Shown piece after piece: positions 32,011 through 41,800 of a stretch of 64,000 nt of DNA. Where the stretch lies: the NCBI GenBank assembly GCA_016184105.1, contig JACPDI010000012.1, positions 134,506 to 198,505 on the forward strand, in the 5' to 3' direction. The stretch's first letter is position 1; each line of letters opens with the position of its first letter. A program made the translations under genes and the position numbers. Source of the DNA: Acidobacteriota bacterium (GTDB lineage Bacteria > Acidobacteriota > Vicinamibacteria > Vicinamibacterales > 2-12-FULL-66-21). Below the pieces are notes generated by a model. That model saw nothing but the letters and a program-made list of their open reading frames with translations. It did no database searches and was not told the DNA's origin.

Positions 32011-33531
32011 ATGGCGACCGCCCCTATCGTCGAGGCACTCAGTCTTCCACAACCCGAGCTGTTTTTCGGGCTCGTGGCGCCCACTGGCATCGACTTGGAG
32101 GCGTTTCAGAACCTCGCGTGTGATCTACTTCAGCAATATTCCTATTCGACTAAGGTGGCTCGCCTCAGCGACTTAGCGAGACGTGCTGCAGTCACGACCG
32201 TCGACGACTCCAGCCATTTTTCACGTGTCACCACGTTGCAAAACGCTGGCAACGAACTTCGTCGCAACACGCAACGCGGCGACGTGCTGGCGCTCCATGC
32301 CATCTTCCAGATCAGCAATGCTCGCGAGGTCATTGCGAAGGATGCCGGGGCGCACCGGCAGCCTTTGCCGGGCGTCGCGCACGTGTTTAGGAGCCTCAAG
32401 CATCCTGAAGAAGTTGAAACGCTTCGACGCGTGTACGGCGCTGGCTTTTTTTTGATTGGAGTGTATGCGTCCGAAGAGGATCGCTACCGTTATCTGCGGC
32501 GACGGCTGGGTATGTCGGCTGAAGATGCGCGGCTCGTTCTGCAGCGAGACGAGGATGAACCGAAGGATCCGTTCGGACAGCACACACGAGACACGTTCCG
32601 AATGGCCGACGTCTTTGTTAGAGAAGGCGACGAAGAACAACTCGTGCGCTTTTTTGACCTCGTCTTCGGCGCACCGTTCGTTACGCCGACGCTGGACGAA
32701 TACGCCATGTTCTTCGCCTTCGCGTCAGCGCTACGGTCGGCACAGTACGGCCGACAGGTTGGGGCGGTAGTCGTATCTCGTGAAGGCGAGATCATCGGTG
32801 TCGGTGCCAACGATGTCCCGAAGTTTGGCGGCGGGCTCTACTGGCCAGGGCCAAAGGAGAAGGATCGCCGTGACCACAACTACTACCCGGATGGGGCGGA
32901 CTCCAACGAGAAGGAGATCGCTCGAATAATCGATGACGCCATCGAGCGACTAGCCCCTTTCCTGCAGACGCAGGTCGACAGGGACGCGATTCACGAAGCG
33001 TTGGCAGGGTCAAGGCTCGACGATCTTACTGAGTTTGGCCGAGCAGTTCACGCCGAGATGGAGGCTTTGCTGGCGTGCGCCAGAACGGGCGTCAGCGTAA
33101 AGGGTGGAACAGTCTACACGACGACTTTCCCGTGTCATAACTGCGCGCGGCACATCGTTGCTTCGGGAATTGCAGAACTGCAGTACGTCGAACCCTACCC
33201 AAAAAGCAGAGCACTCCGCCTACACAACGATAGTATTGCGCTGGATCAGCATTCCTACGAAAGTCGCGTCCGCTTCAGACCGTTTCTCGGCGTATCCGCC
33301 AGACGGTATTTTGACCTGTTCTCGATGAAGCTCAGCGGAGGGGTTCCCCTGATCCGCAAGAAGCATGGGCGTGCGGTTGAATGGACGCGGGAGACGGCCA
33401 ACCCTCGAGTTCGACTATCGCATTGGTCGTACATTCAAAGAGAAGTCGAAGCCGCCGGCCAACTAGCTGGCACGATTACGGCTTCACGCAGACACAATCC
33501 GGACCCAGGCAGCGAAGAGCACCGTAAGTAG
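32011..33531 (+). CDS. Anti-phage dCTP deaminase (AvcD/DCD type)
   Basis: A 506-residue two-domain protein. The N-terminal half starts with a P-loop-like strand-turn, FFGLVAPTGIDLEAF (about 18-32), which lacks the usual Lys. The C-terminal half is a zinc deaminase with His347 and catalytic Glu349 in HAEMEALLACARTG and the Cys pair PCHNC at 375/378. This architecture is that of standalone phage-defence deaminases (AvcD in Vibrio, DCD in E. coli), which destroy dCTP on infection and starve phage replication. Codon use and GC are lower than in neighbouring genes, which suggests transfer. No phage or integrase gene is adjacent. Start at ATG 32011 keeps the P-loop strand near the N-terminus. Confidence 0.85.
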   Translation: MATAPIVEALSLPQPELFFGLVAPTGIDLEAFQNLACDLLQQYSYSTKVARLSDLARRAAVTTVDDSSHFSRVTTLQNAGNELRRNTQRGDVLALHAIFQISNAREVIAKDAGAHRQPLPGVAHVFRSLKHPEEVETLRRVYGAGFFLIGVYASEEDRYRYLRRRLGMSAEDARLVLQRDEDEPKDPFGQHTRDTFRMADVFVREGDEEQLVRFFDLVFGAPFVTPTLDEYAMFFAFASALRSAQYGRQVGAVVVSREGEIIGVGANDVPKFGGGLYWPGPKEKDRRDHNYYPDGADSNEKEIARIIDDAIERLAPFLQTQVDRDAIHEALAGSRLDDLTEFGRAVHAEMEALLACARTGVSVKGGTVYTTTFPCHNCARHIVASGIAELQYVEPYPKSRALRLHNDSIALDQHSYESRVRFRPFLGVSARRYFDLFSMKLSGGVPLIRKKHGRAVEWTRETANPRVRLSHWSYIQREVEAAGQLAGTITASRRHNPDPGSEEHRK

Positions 33532-33768
33532 CCGTGCCGTGGGGTCACATTCCACGCCGCGGTGCAAATTCAGGAACGAGTTGGTGGTGCAATTCGAGCA
33601 GGTTGGGCCGCGGTCCATCGACGTCACTACGCGCTAGTTCCCATCGAGCGAAACGAACGACACTTGTCGCCTTCACCCCGCGGTGCGGCAGGACAGCGAA
33701 TCGGCGGTCGTTTCCCGCGCCGAGCGAGTCGAACCGGACGGCGAGGCAAGCCGCCCGAGCGCGTAGGC

Positions 33769-33774
33769 TAGACT
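33769..33774 (+). promoter_or_regulatory. -10-like element 6 nt before pnuC
   Basis: TAGACT followed by CTCCGG and then the GTG start at 33781. No ribosome site is present after it, which fits the leaderless pattern. The 237 nt between the deaminase stop and this site hold no other feature that I can see. Confidence 0.45.
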
Positions 33775-33780
33775 CTCCGG

Positions 33781-34356
33781 GTGAGCTGGGTCGAGATCCT
33801 CGGGTTCGTGACGGGTGCGGCGTCCGTCTGGCTGGCGGTGAAGGAGAACGTCTGGAACTGGCCGATCGCCGCGGCCAACGCGGTGTTCTTCTTCATCCTC
33901 TTCTTCGAGCATCGCCTGTACGGCGACATGGCGCTGCAGGTGATCTTCTTCGCGCTTGCCATCCTCGGCTGGTATCGATGGCTGCGAGGCGGCGAGCATC
34001 ACACGGCCCTCCACGTGTCGCGCATCACCCTGCCGCAGGTCATGGCCGCCCTCCTCGTCACCATCGCGGCGACGGCAGCGACAACCGCCTACCTGCGACG
34101 CGTCAATGATGCCGCGCCGTTCCTCGATGCCCTGACGACCGTGCTCAGCCTCGTCGGGCAGTACCTGCTGACGAAGAAGATCATCGAGAACTGGTACGTA
34201 TGGATCGCGGCCGACGTGCTCTACATCGGCCTGTACATCCAGCGCGGCCTGTACCTGACGAGCGTGCTCTACGTGATCTTCCTGCTGATGTGCGTCGCCG
34301 GGGCGGCGGAATGGCAGAAGACGCTTCGGGCCGCGCCCGCCACGCAGGGCCTGTGA
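33781..34356 (+). CDS. pnuC: Nicotinamide mononucleotide/riboside transporter PnuC
   Basis: A 191-residue membrane protein with about seven hydrophobic helices. Family motifs are ENVWNWPIAAANAVFFFILFF near the N-terminus and KKIIENWYVWIAADVLYIGL with YLTSVLYVIFLLMC towards the end. PnuC proteins let nicotinamide riboside or related vitamins cross the inner membrane by facilitated diffusion driven by intracellular phosphorylation. It starts with GTG. It marks the return to ordinary chromosomal GC after the defence segment. Confidence 0.9.
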   Translation: MSWVEILGFVTGAASVWLAVKENVWNWPIAAANAVFFFILFFEHRLYGDMALQVIFFALAILGWYRWLRGGEHHTALHVSRITLPQVMAALLVTIAATAATTAYLRRVNDAAPFLDALTTVLSLVGQYLLTKKIIENWYVWIAADVLYIGLYIQRGLYLTSVLYVIFLLMCVAGAAEWQKTLRAAPATQGL

Positions 34357-34370
34357 TCGTGGCGAGGCGC

Positions 34371-35144
34371 TCAGGCCGCTTGGTTCACGCCGAATACGCC
34401 GAAGGTCGCCCCCAGGGGATCGCGGAGCACGGCGGAGCGTCCCACCATCGGGATGTCCATCGGCCGGCCGAGGATTTTCGCGAAGTGCCGCCGCGCCACC
34501 TGCACCGTGTCATCCACGTCGGTGACGGCAAAGTACGGCAGCCAGTGCGAGCCGACGCCCCCCCGGCCCGGAGGCGTGCGCAGCAGGCCGGCGGCCAGCT
34601 CGTCGCCGCGCAGGAACTCGACGTACTCGCTGAAGCGATGACGCTGAGACGACCAGCCAAACAGCTTCGTGTAGAACGCTTCGGCGGCGCCCACGTCGTT
34701 CGAGATCAGCTCGGTCCAGCAGAGGCATCCCGGCTCGTTCAGCCGATGCGCGCCGATCGCCTCCCTGGCCTGCCACGCGTACACGACCGCGCCGGTGGGG
34801 TCCTGGATGCCCGTGAACCGCCCGGCGCCGCCGACCTCTCCCGGACCGGCCACTACCGTCCCGCCGAGCGCGACCGCGCGGGCCGCGACCTCATCGACGC
34901 TCTCCACCGAAACGTACGAGTTCCAGCGAGGCGTGGGATCGGCCTGCTGCGGAGGTATCCGACTGGCGGCGCTGACGTTCTGCCCCTCGATCTGGAAGAG
35001 GGTGTAGCCCTGGCTTCCCTTTCCCCTGGTCGACGCCGACCAGTCGAAAAGGGCCCCGTAAAACCGGGCGGCGGCGGCCGTGTCCGTGGTGGCGAGTTCG
35101 GGCCAGCAGAAGACGCCCGGAGGGTGCGCGATCACGGCCGACAT
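34371..35144 (-). CDS. VOC family protein with two glyoxalase-like domains
   Basis: A 257-residue protein made of two tandem beta-alpha-beta modules of the vicinal-oxygen-chelate fold. The first starts PGVFCWPELATTDTAAAARFYGALF and the second CLCWTELISNDVGAAEAFYTKLFGW; each ends with a DPTGA or DPLGA motif. Such two-module proteins include glyoxalase-like enzymes and antibiotic-binding proteins; substrate is unknown. The chosen ATG is preceded by TAGAAT 10 nt upstream and has no good ribosome site. Confidence 0.85.
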   Translation of the reverse strand: MSAVIAHPPGVFCWPELATTDTAAAARFYGALFDWSASTRGKGSQGYTLFQIEGQNVSAASRIPPQQADPTPRWNSYVSVESVDEVAARAVALGGTVVAGPGEVGGAGRFTGIQDPTGAVVYAWQAREAIGAHRLNEPGCLCWTELISNDVGAAEAFYTKLFGWSSQRHRFSEYVEFLRGDELAAGLLRTPPGRGGVGSHWLPYFAVTDVDDTVQVARRHFAKILGRPMDIPMVGRSAVLRDPLGATFGVFGVNQAA

Positions 35145-35154
35145 GTCCGGGGCA

Positions 35155-35160
35155 ATTCTA
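35155..35160 (-). promoter_or_regulatory. -10-like element 10 nt before the VOC gene
   Basis: TAGAAT on the minus strand, 10 nt from the ATG at 35144. A TACAAT on the plus strand at about 35163 could serve the divergent NYN gene. Confidence 0.4.
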
Positions 35161-35320
35161 CGGTACAATAGCGGCTGATTTCGCGCGTTGGCAGCGGCCG
35201 TCCCTGACGTCGGCCCCGCTCAGCCAGCAACAAGCGCCGCAATTGCGTCGCGGGAACTTCCAGCGGGAAGACCTCCGGACCCATTCGCTCGCTCCCACCG
35301 CGCACAGATAAACACGTCAG

Positions 35321-35341
35321 CCGCCGGCCATTGGCCGGCGG
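35321..35341 (+). other. Perfect GC-rich hairpin in the leader of the NYN gene
   Basis: CCGCCGGCCA-T-TGGCCGGCGG, a 10-bp perfect inverted repeat around one base, 33 nt before the GTG at 35375. No T-tract follows, so it is not a classical terminator. It could slow translation or be a protein site. The rest of the 35161-35374 leader shows nothing else I recognise. Confidence 0.5.
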
Positions 35342-35374
35342 GATCCGCGCAGATTGGCGCGGCCAGGTACTTTT

Positions 35375-36877
35375 GTGGTCACACCCGACACCCGTCTGAA
35401 GATTGCGGTCTTCATCGACTTCGACAACATCGAAATCGGCGTCAAATCCACCCTCAACACGAACGTCGACATCGGCACCGTGCTCGACGCGCTCAAGGAG
35501 CGCGGCGAGGTCGTCTCGAAGACGGCCTACAGCGACTGGAAGCGCGCCGGCGATTACAGCCGCTCGCTCAGCCAGCACGCGATCAAGATGGTGCAGCGCA
35601 ACCTCACCCCCGGGGGGGACAAGAACGGCGCCGACATCAACCTCGCGCTCGACGCACTCGAGATGGCGTTCACGCACCCCCACATCAACGCGTACGTCAT
35701 CGTCGGCGGCGACAGCGATTTCATCACGCTCGTCGAGAAGCTGAAGCAGTACGACAAGAAGGTGCTGGTCGTGGGCGGCCGGTCGTTCACGAGCGGCATC
35801 ATGCAGCGCAACTGCCACGAGTTCATCGCCTACGAGAACCTCATCTCCACCGGCCGTTCCGGGCGGCGGGCGGCCGACCGCGGGCGCGCGCCACGCGCCG
35901 CGGCGCACGCCGCGGGCATCGAGCAGGCGATTCCGCTGGTGGAACGCGCGCTCGAAGTGCTCGCCGACCGCGAGGTGTCGCCCCAGCTCGGGCTGCTCAA
36001 GAGCACGCTCCTCCAGCTCGATTCGACCTTCTCCGAGCGCAGCTACGGCGCGAGCTCGTTCCGCGACTTCGCGGAAAAGCTCGAAAGCGCCGGGCTCGTC
36101 ACCCTCAAACACTCGGGGCGCAACATCCTCGTTGAACTGAAGGACGGCGCCGCGGAGCGTCCCGACTCACCGCGAGCCGCGGACACCCAGCGGAGCCCGG
36201 AGCCTCGACGCGTTGCGGAGCCGGAACAGGAGACCGTGGGACTGTCCCACCCGTCAGGACAGTCAGCGGCGCCGGCGGCAACAGGCAGCATCGCCGACCT
36301 GCGCCGCATCCTGGCGCGCTCGAAGCCGCAGCGGTTCCCGATGTACATCCGCAACATGAAGCAGCTGCTGCGACAGGCCGAGCCCGGCTTCGACGAGCGG
36401 CGCTACGGCTTCGCCAATCTCGTGGATCTGCTTCGCGCGCTCGGACGTGACGGCCTGCTGCGCCTGGAGCGCGATCGCCAGGGCGCGCTGCGCGTGTTCC
36501 AGGGTCCCGCGTGGCCCCAGGCTTCGGCCGAACGGGAAGACGCGCCCGCCAGCGAGGGTATTGCTGCCCCCGAGGAGCATGGCGTGTTCCTCGAGACGGC
36601 TTTGCTGGATGATGCCGCTGCCGATGCCGATGCCGAGGCCGATGCCGAGGCGGATGCCCCTGCACGGCCAGCCGTCGTCGTGGAGGCCGAAGAGGCGGAG
36701 GTGCGGAGGCCGGACGCGCGCAAGCGGGCCCGGAAGCCGAAGAGCGCGAACGCACCAGCCGAAGGTCAGGCGGCCAAGTCCAGGAAGAGCCGAAATCCGC
36801 GGCCAGCGAAAGCGGCCGGCACGCGCACATCGCGCCGCCGCTCAGCCAAGAAGGGTCCAGAAGTTACTGCCACGTAA
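35375..36877 (+). CDS. NYN/LabA-like domain protein with two OST-HTH (LOTUS) domains
   Basis: A 500-residue protein. The N-terminal NYN domain has the acidic nuclease residues in VFIDFDNIEIG and VIVGGDSDFITL. Two OST-HTH/LOTUS modules follow: one around LLKSTLLQLDSTFSERSYGASSFRDF and a second around RRYGFANLVDLLRAL. The C-terminus is a low-complexity acidic then Lys/Arg-rich tail encoded partly by GATGCC repeats. NYN-OST proteins are predicted RNA-binding ribonucleases; targets are unknown. GTG at 35375 has AGGT 7 nt upstream; TTG at 35354 is an alternative start. Confidence 0.82.
   Translation: MVTPDTRLKIAVFIDFDNIEIGVKSTLNTNVDIGTVLDALKERGEVVSKTAYSDWKRAGDYSRSLSQHAIKMVQRNLTPGGDKNGADINLALDALEMAFTHPHINAYVIVGGDSDFITLVEKLKQYDKKVLVVGGRSFTSGIMQRNCHEFIAYENLISTGRSGRRAADRGRAPRAAAHAAGIEQAIPLVERALEVLADREVSPQLGLLKSTLLQLDSTFSERSYGASSFRDFAEKLESAGLVTLKHSGRNILVELKDGAAERPDSPRAADTQRSPEPRRVAEPEQETVGLSHPSGQSAAPAATGSIADLRRILARSKPQRFPMYIRNMKQLLRQAEPGFDERRYGFANLVDLLRALGRDGLLRLERDRQGALRVFQGPAWPQASAEREDAPASEGIAAPEEHGVFLETALLDDAAADADAEADAEADAPARPAVVVEAEEAEVRRPDARKRARKPKSANAPAEGQAAKSRKSRNPRPAKAAGTRTSRRRSAKKGPEVTAT
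36618..36659 (+). repeat. GATGCC hexanucleotide repeat inside the NYN gene
   Basis: About seven units of GATGCC/GATGCCGAGGCC encode the acidic DADAEADAEADA stretch of the protein tail. It is a likely site of length variation. Confidence 0.8.
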
Positions 36878-36935
36878 TAAGTTAGGTCCTGTGGAACTTT
36901 CCTGTTTGGCCTGACGTCCAACGCTGTTAGTCTGA

Positions 36936-36966
36936 TGAACAGTGTTCAGTTATTGAGAACTGTTCA
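36936..36966. promoter_or_regulatory. Candidate TetR operator
   Basis: TGAACAGT (36936-36943) and its inverse ACTGTTCA (36959-36966) flank a 15-nt spacer that itself contains a second GTTCA/TGA-type symmetry. The site ends 15 nt before the regulator ATG at 36982, so it overlaps the likely promoter of the efflux operon. Confidence 0.6.
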
Positions 36967-36981
36967 CCAGAGGTGGCAGCA

Positions 36982-37668
36982 ATGGGAGTCAGGGAACGCC
37001 AGGAACGCGAGCGCGAAGAGGTCCGGCAGAAGATCCTGGAGGCGGCGCGCGAGCTTTTCATCGCGGAGGGTTACCGCAGCGTCTCGATCCGCAAGATCGC
37101 CGAGAAGATCGAGTACAGCCCCGCAGCGCTTTACAGCTACTTTCCCAGCAAGGACGACCTGTACTTCGCTCTGGCGGAGGAAGGCTTCCGCGCGCTGTTC
37201 AACTTTACGAACCTCGAACTCGAGGGCTCGCTCGATTCCATCCGCGCGGGCTTTCTCCGCTACTACCAGTTCTCGCGCCTGCATCCCGAGTACTTCGATC
37301 TCATGTTCGTGGACCGCACGGTGCCGCGCATCGGGCGCGACTGGGAGCGGTTCTCGTTCGTGATCCAGATGATCGACGACGTCTGCAAGGCGCTGAGGCG
37401 CGCGATCGACGCCGGCGTCTTTCCGCCTGAGACCGACCCCGAAGTCGCGTTCCACATTCTCTGGGCCGCGGTGCATGGGCCCGCCACGGCGGCGCTCTGC
37501 CAGCGGCTCGCCCCGGACGAAGATCCCGACGCGCTCGCGCGCGACACGCTCGAAGCCGCGCTCGCCGGCCTGCGCGCCGGCATTCCGACCACGTTCAAAC
37601 CATCCCAGTGCAACGAACCGACCGCGCTCACTGCGGCCAAGCGGGGAGACGAAGATGTGCCGTCTTGA
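36982..37668 (+). CDS. TetR/AcrR family regulator of the efflux operon
   Basis: A 228-residue repressor. The N-terminal DNA-binding domain has ILEAARELFIAEGYRSVSIRKIAE followed by YSPAALYSYFPSKDDLYFAL, the canonical TetR helix-turn-helix. The C-terminal half should bind a ligand and release DNA. AGAGG lies 8 nt before the ATG. An inverted repeat just upstream is a candidate operator. The gene overlaps the adaptor gene by 14 nt, so repressor and pump are co-transcribed, which fits drug-induced autoregulation. Confidence 0.92.
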   Translation: MGVRERQEREREEVRQKILEAARELFIAEGYRSVSIRKIAEKIEYSPAALYSYFPSKDDLYFALAEEGFRALFNFTNLELEGSLDSIRAGFLRYYQFSRLHPEYFDLMFVDRTVPRIGRDWERFSFVIQMIDDVCKALRRAIDAGVFPPETDPEVAFHILWAAVHGPATAALCQRLAPDEDPDALARDTLEAALAGLRAGIPTTFKPSQCNEPTALTAAKRGDEDVPS

Positions 37669-38806
37669 TTCAAGGAGCCGGCGCGCCACGGCCGGCGGGC
37701 TCGTCATGGCCGCATTGGCGATGACGGCTGCGGGTTGTGGCGGGGATCGCGCCACGCAGGCGGCCGAAGCCGCCGCGCCGCTGCCGGCCGTGCCGGTGGT
37801 GCGCGTCGCGGCGGGGACGGTTGAAACCGCCGTGGAGTTCTCCGGAAGCCTGGCGCCGCAGGCGCGCGTGGACGTCCACGCGAAGCTGGGGGGCACGCTC
37901 GACAAGGTGTTCGTGCAGCTTGGCGATCGAATCGCCGAGGGGGCCGTGCTCGCGACGCTCGATCGGCGCGAGATCGACGCGCAGGTCGACGCCGCCGCGG
38001 CCGCGGTGAGCGTCGCGCGCGCGGGGCTCGATGCCGCCGACGCCGGACTGACGAACGCCGCGGCGGAAGTGGAACGCGCCCGCAATCTCTTCGAAAAGGG
38101 CGCGATGCCGAAGCAGCGCCTCGACGCAGCGGACACCGCGTGGCGCGCGGCGCGGGCGCAGCGCGATCTCGCGAACGCGACGATCGCCCAGGCCGAGGCC
38201 GCGCTCCGCCGGGCGCACGAAGTGCAGCGCGATGCCACGCTTCGTGCCCCCGTCTCGGGCGTGATCGTCGAGCGCAACTTCGACGCCGGCACCCTCGTCG
38301 GACCGGGCTCGGAGCGTGCCGTCGTGTCGGTCGCCGACATCCGCACGCTGAAGCTTGAAGCCGGCGTGTCCGAGCTCGAGGCCGGGCGCCTGAAGCTCGG
38401 TTCGACGGCCACGATCACGCTGCCCGCAAAGCCCGGGGAAACATACCAGGGCACGCTCGCCGCGATTGCGCCCGAGATCGATCCGCGCAACCGGCATTTC
38501 CAGGTCGAGATCCGGGTGGACAACCGCGCGCAGCAGCTGCTCGGCGGCATGTATGCCTCCGCACGCATCCCGGTCGCGCGGGCCGACGGGATCGTCGTGC
38601 CGCGCGAGGCCATCTTCGACCGGAACGGCGGCCGCGCCGTGTATCGCGTGGAGGGCGACACGGTCAGCGTCGTGACGGTCATCGAGGGACTCAGCGACGG
38701 CACGCGCACCCAGATCGTCAGCGGCCTGAAGGCAGGCGAACTCGTGGTGTCCGACGCCAGGCGTGACGTGGCGGGAGGGGCGCGGGTGCGGCCGGTCGCG
38801 AAATGA
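37655..38806 (+). CDS. RND efflux periplasmic adaptor lipoprotein
   Basis: A 383-residue membrane-fusion protein. A lipoprotein signal ends with MTAAGC (Cys at about residue 28), so it should be anchored in the membrane by lipid. The biotinyl-lipoyl half (VDVHAKLGGTLDKVFVQLGDRI), a coiled-coil hairpin (about 110-190), the second half RAPVSGVIVERNFDAGTLV and the beta-barrel/MP domains follow in the usual order. It bridges the RND pump to the outer-membrane channel. GGGGAGA is 6 nt before the ATG, which lies inside the TetR gene. Confidence 0.92.
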   Translation: MCRLDSRSRRATAGGLVMAALAMTAAGCGGDRATQAAEAAAPLPAVPVVRVAAGTVETAVEFSGSLAPQARVDVHAKLGGTLDKVFVQLGDRIAEGAVLATLDRREIDAQVDAAAAAVSVARAGLDAADAGLTNAAAEVERARNLFEKGAMPKQRLDAADTAWRAARAQRDLANATIAQAEAALRRAHEVQRDATLRAPVSGVIVERNFDAGTLVGPGSERAVVSVADIRTLKLEAGVSELEAGRLKLGSTATITLPAKPGETYQGTLAAIAPEIDPRNRHFQVEIRVDNRAQQLLGGMYASARIPVARADGIVVPREAIFDRNGGRAVYRVEGDTVSVVTVIEGLSDGTRTQIVSGLKAGELVVSDARRDVAGGARVRPVAK

Positions 38807-38866
38807 ACGGAGGCCAGCGGGCAGAGGCGCGGTACCAGGGCACCGTCACACGCACGTCCGATTCAT

Positions 38867-41800
38867 ATGTGGATCTCTAATACTTCCATCAAACGTCCGG
38901 TCTTCGCGACGATGTTCATCCTGAGCTTCGTCGTGCTGGGCATCGTGTCGATGACCCGGCTCGGGGTCGATCTGTTTCCCGACGTCAGCTTCCCGTACGT
39001 GAATATCGCGACGGTCCATCCCGGCGCGTCCCCCGAGGAAGTCGAGACCCTCGTCACCAAGCCGATCGAGGACGCGGTAGCGGGCATCGAAGGGGTGAAG
39101 CGGGTCGAGTCCAGCTCGAACGAGAGCTTCTCGCGCGTGGGGATTGAGTTCAACCTCGGCGTCGATCCACAGGGAGCCGCCGCGGAGGTTCGCGAAAAAG
39201 TATCAGCGGTGCGTTTCCGCCTGCCGAAGGAGGTGGAGGACCCGACGATCTCGCGATTTGACGTGGCGTCGCTGCCGATTGCCACCTACGCGGTGTCGTC
39301 GTCACTGCCGGCCGACAAGACGCGGCTGCGGGTGGAAGACGACCTCAAGCCGCTGCTCCAGCAAGTGGAAGGCGTGGCCGGTGTCCAGGTCAACGGCGGT
39401 CTGGTCCGCGAGATTCAGGTCAACCTGGACCCGCGCCGGCTCGAAGCGCTGCGGCTCCCGATTTCGGCCGTCGCGGAGGCGCTTGCCGCGGCCAACCTTG
39501 ATCTGCCCGGTGGAAAGATGACGACCGGTGGCCAGGACGTCGCGCTGCGCACCAAGGGGGAGTTCGCCTCGGTTGCGGAGGTCCGCGAGGTGATCCTGCG
39601 CTCGCAGGCCGGCTCCACGGTGCGGCTGAAGGACGTGGCAGCGATCGTCGACGGCTACGAGGATCGCAAATCGACGACGCGCCTGAACGGCGCCGACGCG
39701 GTGTCGTTTTCCGTCCGGAAGCAGTCCGGGGGCAACACCGTCGCGATCACCGAGCGGCTGAACGCCGTGCTGGCGAAGCACGCGAGCGCCTTTCCGGATC
39801 TGACGATCAGCCCGGTGTACGAGGACGCGCGCTTCATCCGCGCGAATCTCCTGGACGTGCGCACCAACATCGTCTTCGGCGGGCTCATGGCGGTGCTGAT
39901 CGTGTTCGTGTTCATGCGCGACTGGCGCTCGACGCTGATCACGTCGCTCGCGCTGCCGACTTCCGTCGTCGCCACGTTCTTCTTCATGTGGGTCGCCGGC
40001 TTCTCCTTCAACATGATGACGATGATGGCGATCTCGCTCGTCATCGGCATCCTCATCGACGATGCGGTCGTCGTGCGCGAGAACATCTACCGCCACATGG
40101 AGCACGGCGAGGACGCGATGACGGCGGCGATGCGAGGCACGTCGGAAATCGGCCTGGCGGTCATGGCGACGACCTTCACGATTCTGGCGGTATTCCTGCC
40201 GGTCGGGTTCATGCAGGGCATCGTCGGCCAGTTCTTCAAGTCGTTTGCGCTGACCGTGGCGTTCGCCGTCGCCATGTCTCTGGTCATCGCGTTCACGCTC
40301 GACCCGATGCTCTCGTCGCGCTTCGTCCGGTACGTCCCGCCCGAGGAGCGCATGCGCACGCGGCTCGGGCGGCTGCTCGAGGGCTGGGGGCGCGCGTACG
40401 ACCGGCTCGATCGGCTCTACCACCGCGTGCTGCAGTGGGCGCTCTCGCGCCCGTACCGCGTGCTCGCGGCGGCCGTCGTGGTCTTCGTGGCCAGCCTCTC
40501 CACGCTGTTCTTCATGGGCACGGAGTTCATGCCGAAGGAGGACCGGGGGGAGTTCAACCTGATGGTGGACCTGCCCCCCGGCGTCTCGTTTGACGAGGCG
40601 GTGAAAGAGGTTGCCGCGCTCGAGCAGATCGTCTCAGAGGAGCCGGAGGCGCGGCAGATCTTCACCACCGTCGGCGTGAACGGCGAGATCCGGCGATCGC
40701 AGCTGCGCGTGAGGACCACCGACAAGCACGAGCGCGCGCGATCGCTGGATCAGATCAAGGCGGATCTTCGGCAGAAGCTGCGGGATCGTCCGTTTGTGGG
40801 TATCCGCGTGTCCGATCCCCCCATGATGCAGGGGGCGCCGATCGAGCAGCCGATCATGGTGTACGTGCGCGGCAACGACCTGCCGGAGCTGCGCCGGATC
40901 AGCAACGAGCTGGCGCGCCGGATCGAGACCGTCGCCGGGGCCGTGGACGTCAACAACAGCCTGGTCGCCGGCCAGCCGGAGATGGTCGCGCGCGTCGATC
41001 GCGGCCGCGCGGCCGACATGGGCTTCAGCGTCGGGTCCGTGGCGCTGCAGATGCGCAGCATGGTCGAAGGCATCGTCCCGAGCAAGCTGCGCGACGGTGA
41101 CCACGAGTTCGACATCCGCGTGCGGCTCGCGCCGGAGTTCAGGAACGAGGTCGGTGCCGTCGGCGCGGCGCCGATTTACTCGCCCACGGGCGCCGTCGTG
41201 CGCACGGGGGACCTCGTCCGGATGGAGCCCGCGGTCGGCCCGAGCGGCATCGACCGCGAGCAGCGCGTCCGGCAGGCGAAGATTGGCGTAGACCTGAGGG
41301 GGCGGTCGCTCGGCGATGTCACGGCGGACATCCAGGAGGCGATCGACGGGATGAACATCCCGGCGACCTTCCAGGTGGGCTTCATGGGGGACGTGGAACT
41401 CATGGAGGAGACAGCGCACGGCATGCTGCTCGCCATGGTGCTCGCCGTCGCGTTCATCTACATCGTGCTCGCGTCGCAGTTCGAGTCGTTCACCGAGCCG
41501 CTGATCATCATGCTCTCGCTGCCGCTCGCGGTCGTCGGCGCGCTGCTCCTGCTGCTCGCGACCGGTCAGCACCTCGGCCTTCCCGCCTGGAGCGGCATCG
41601 TCATGCTCATGGGGCTCGTGACGAAGAACGCCATTCTCCTCGTGGACCTCACCAACCAGGTGCGGCGGGAGAAGGGCAGGAGCGTGATCGACGCGATTCT
41701 CGAGGCCGGGCCGACCCGGCTCCGCCCCATCCTGATGACCACCTCCGCGATGATCCTCGGCATGCTGCCCGGCGCGCTTGGGGTCGGCGAGGGAGGAGAG

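Noticed and set aside
31163-33780. tRNA or integrase at the border of the defence segment
   Set aside because: No cloverleaf-like sequence, T-loop consensus, integrase frame or direct-repeat boundary could be found.
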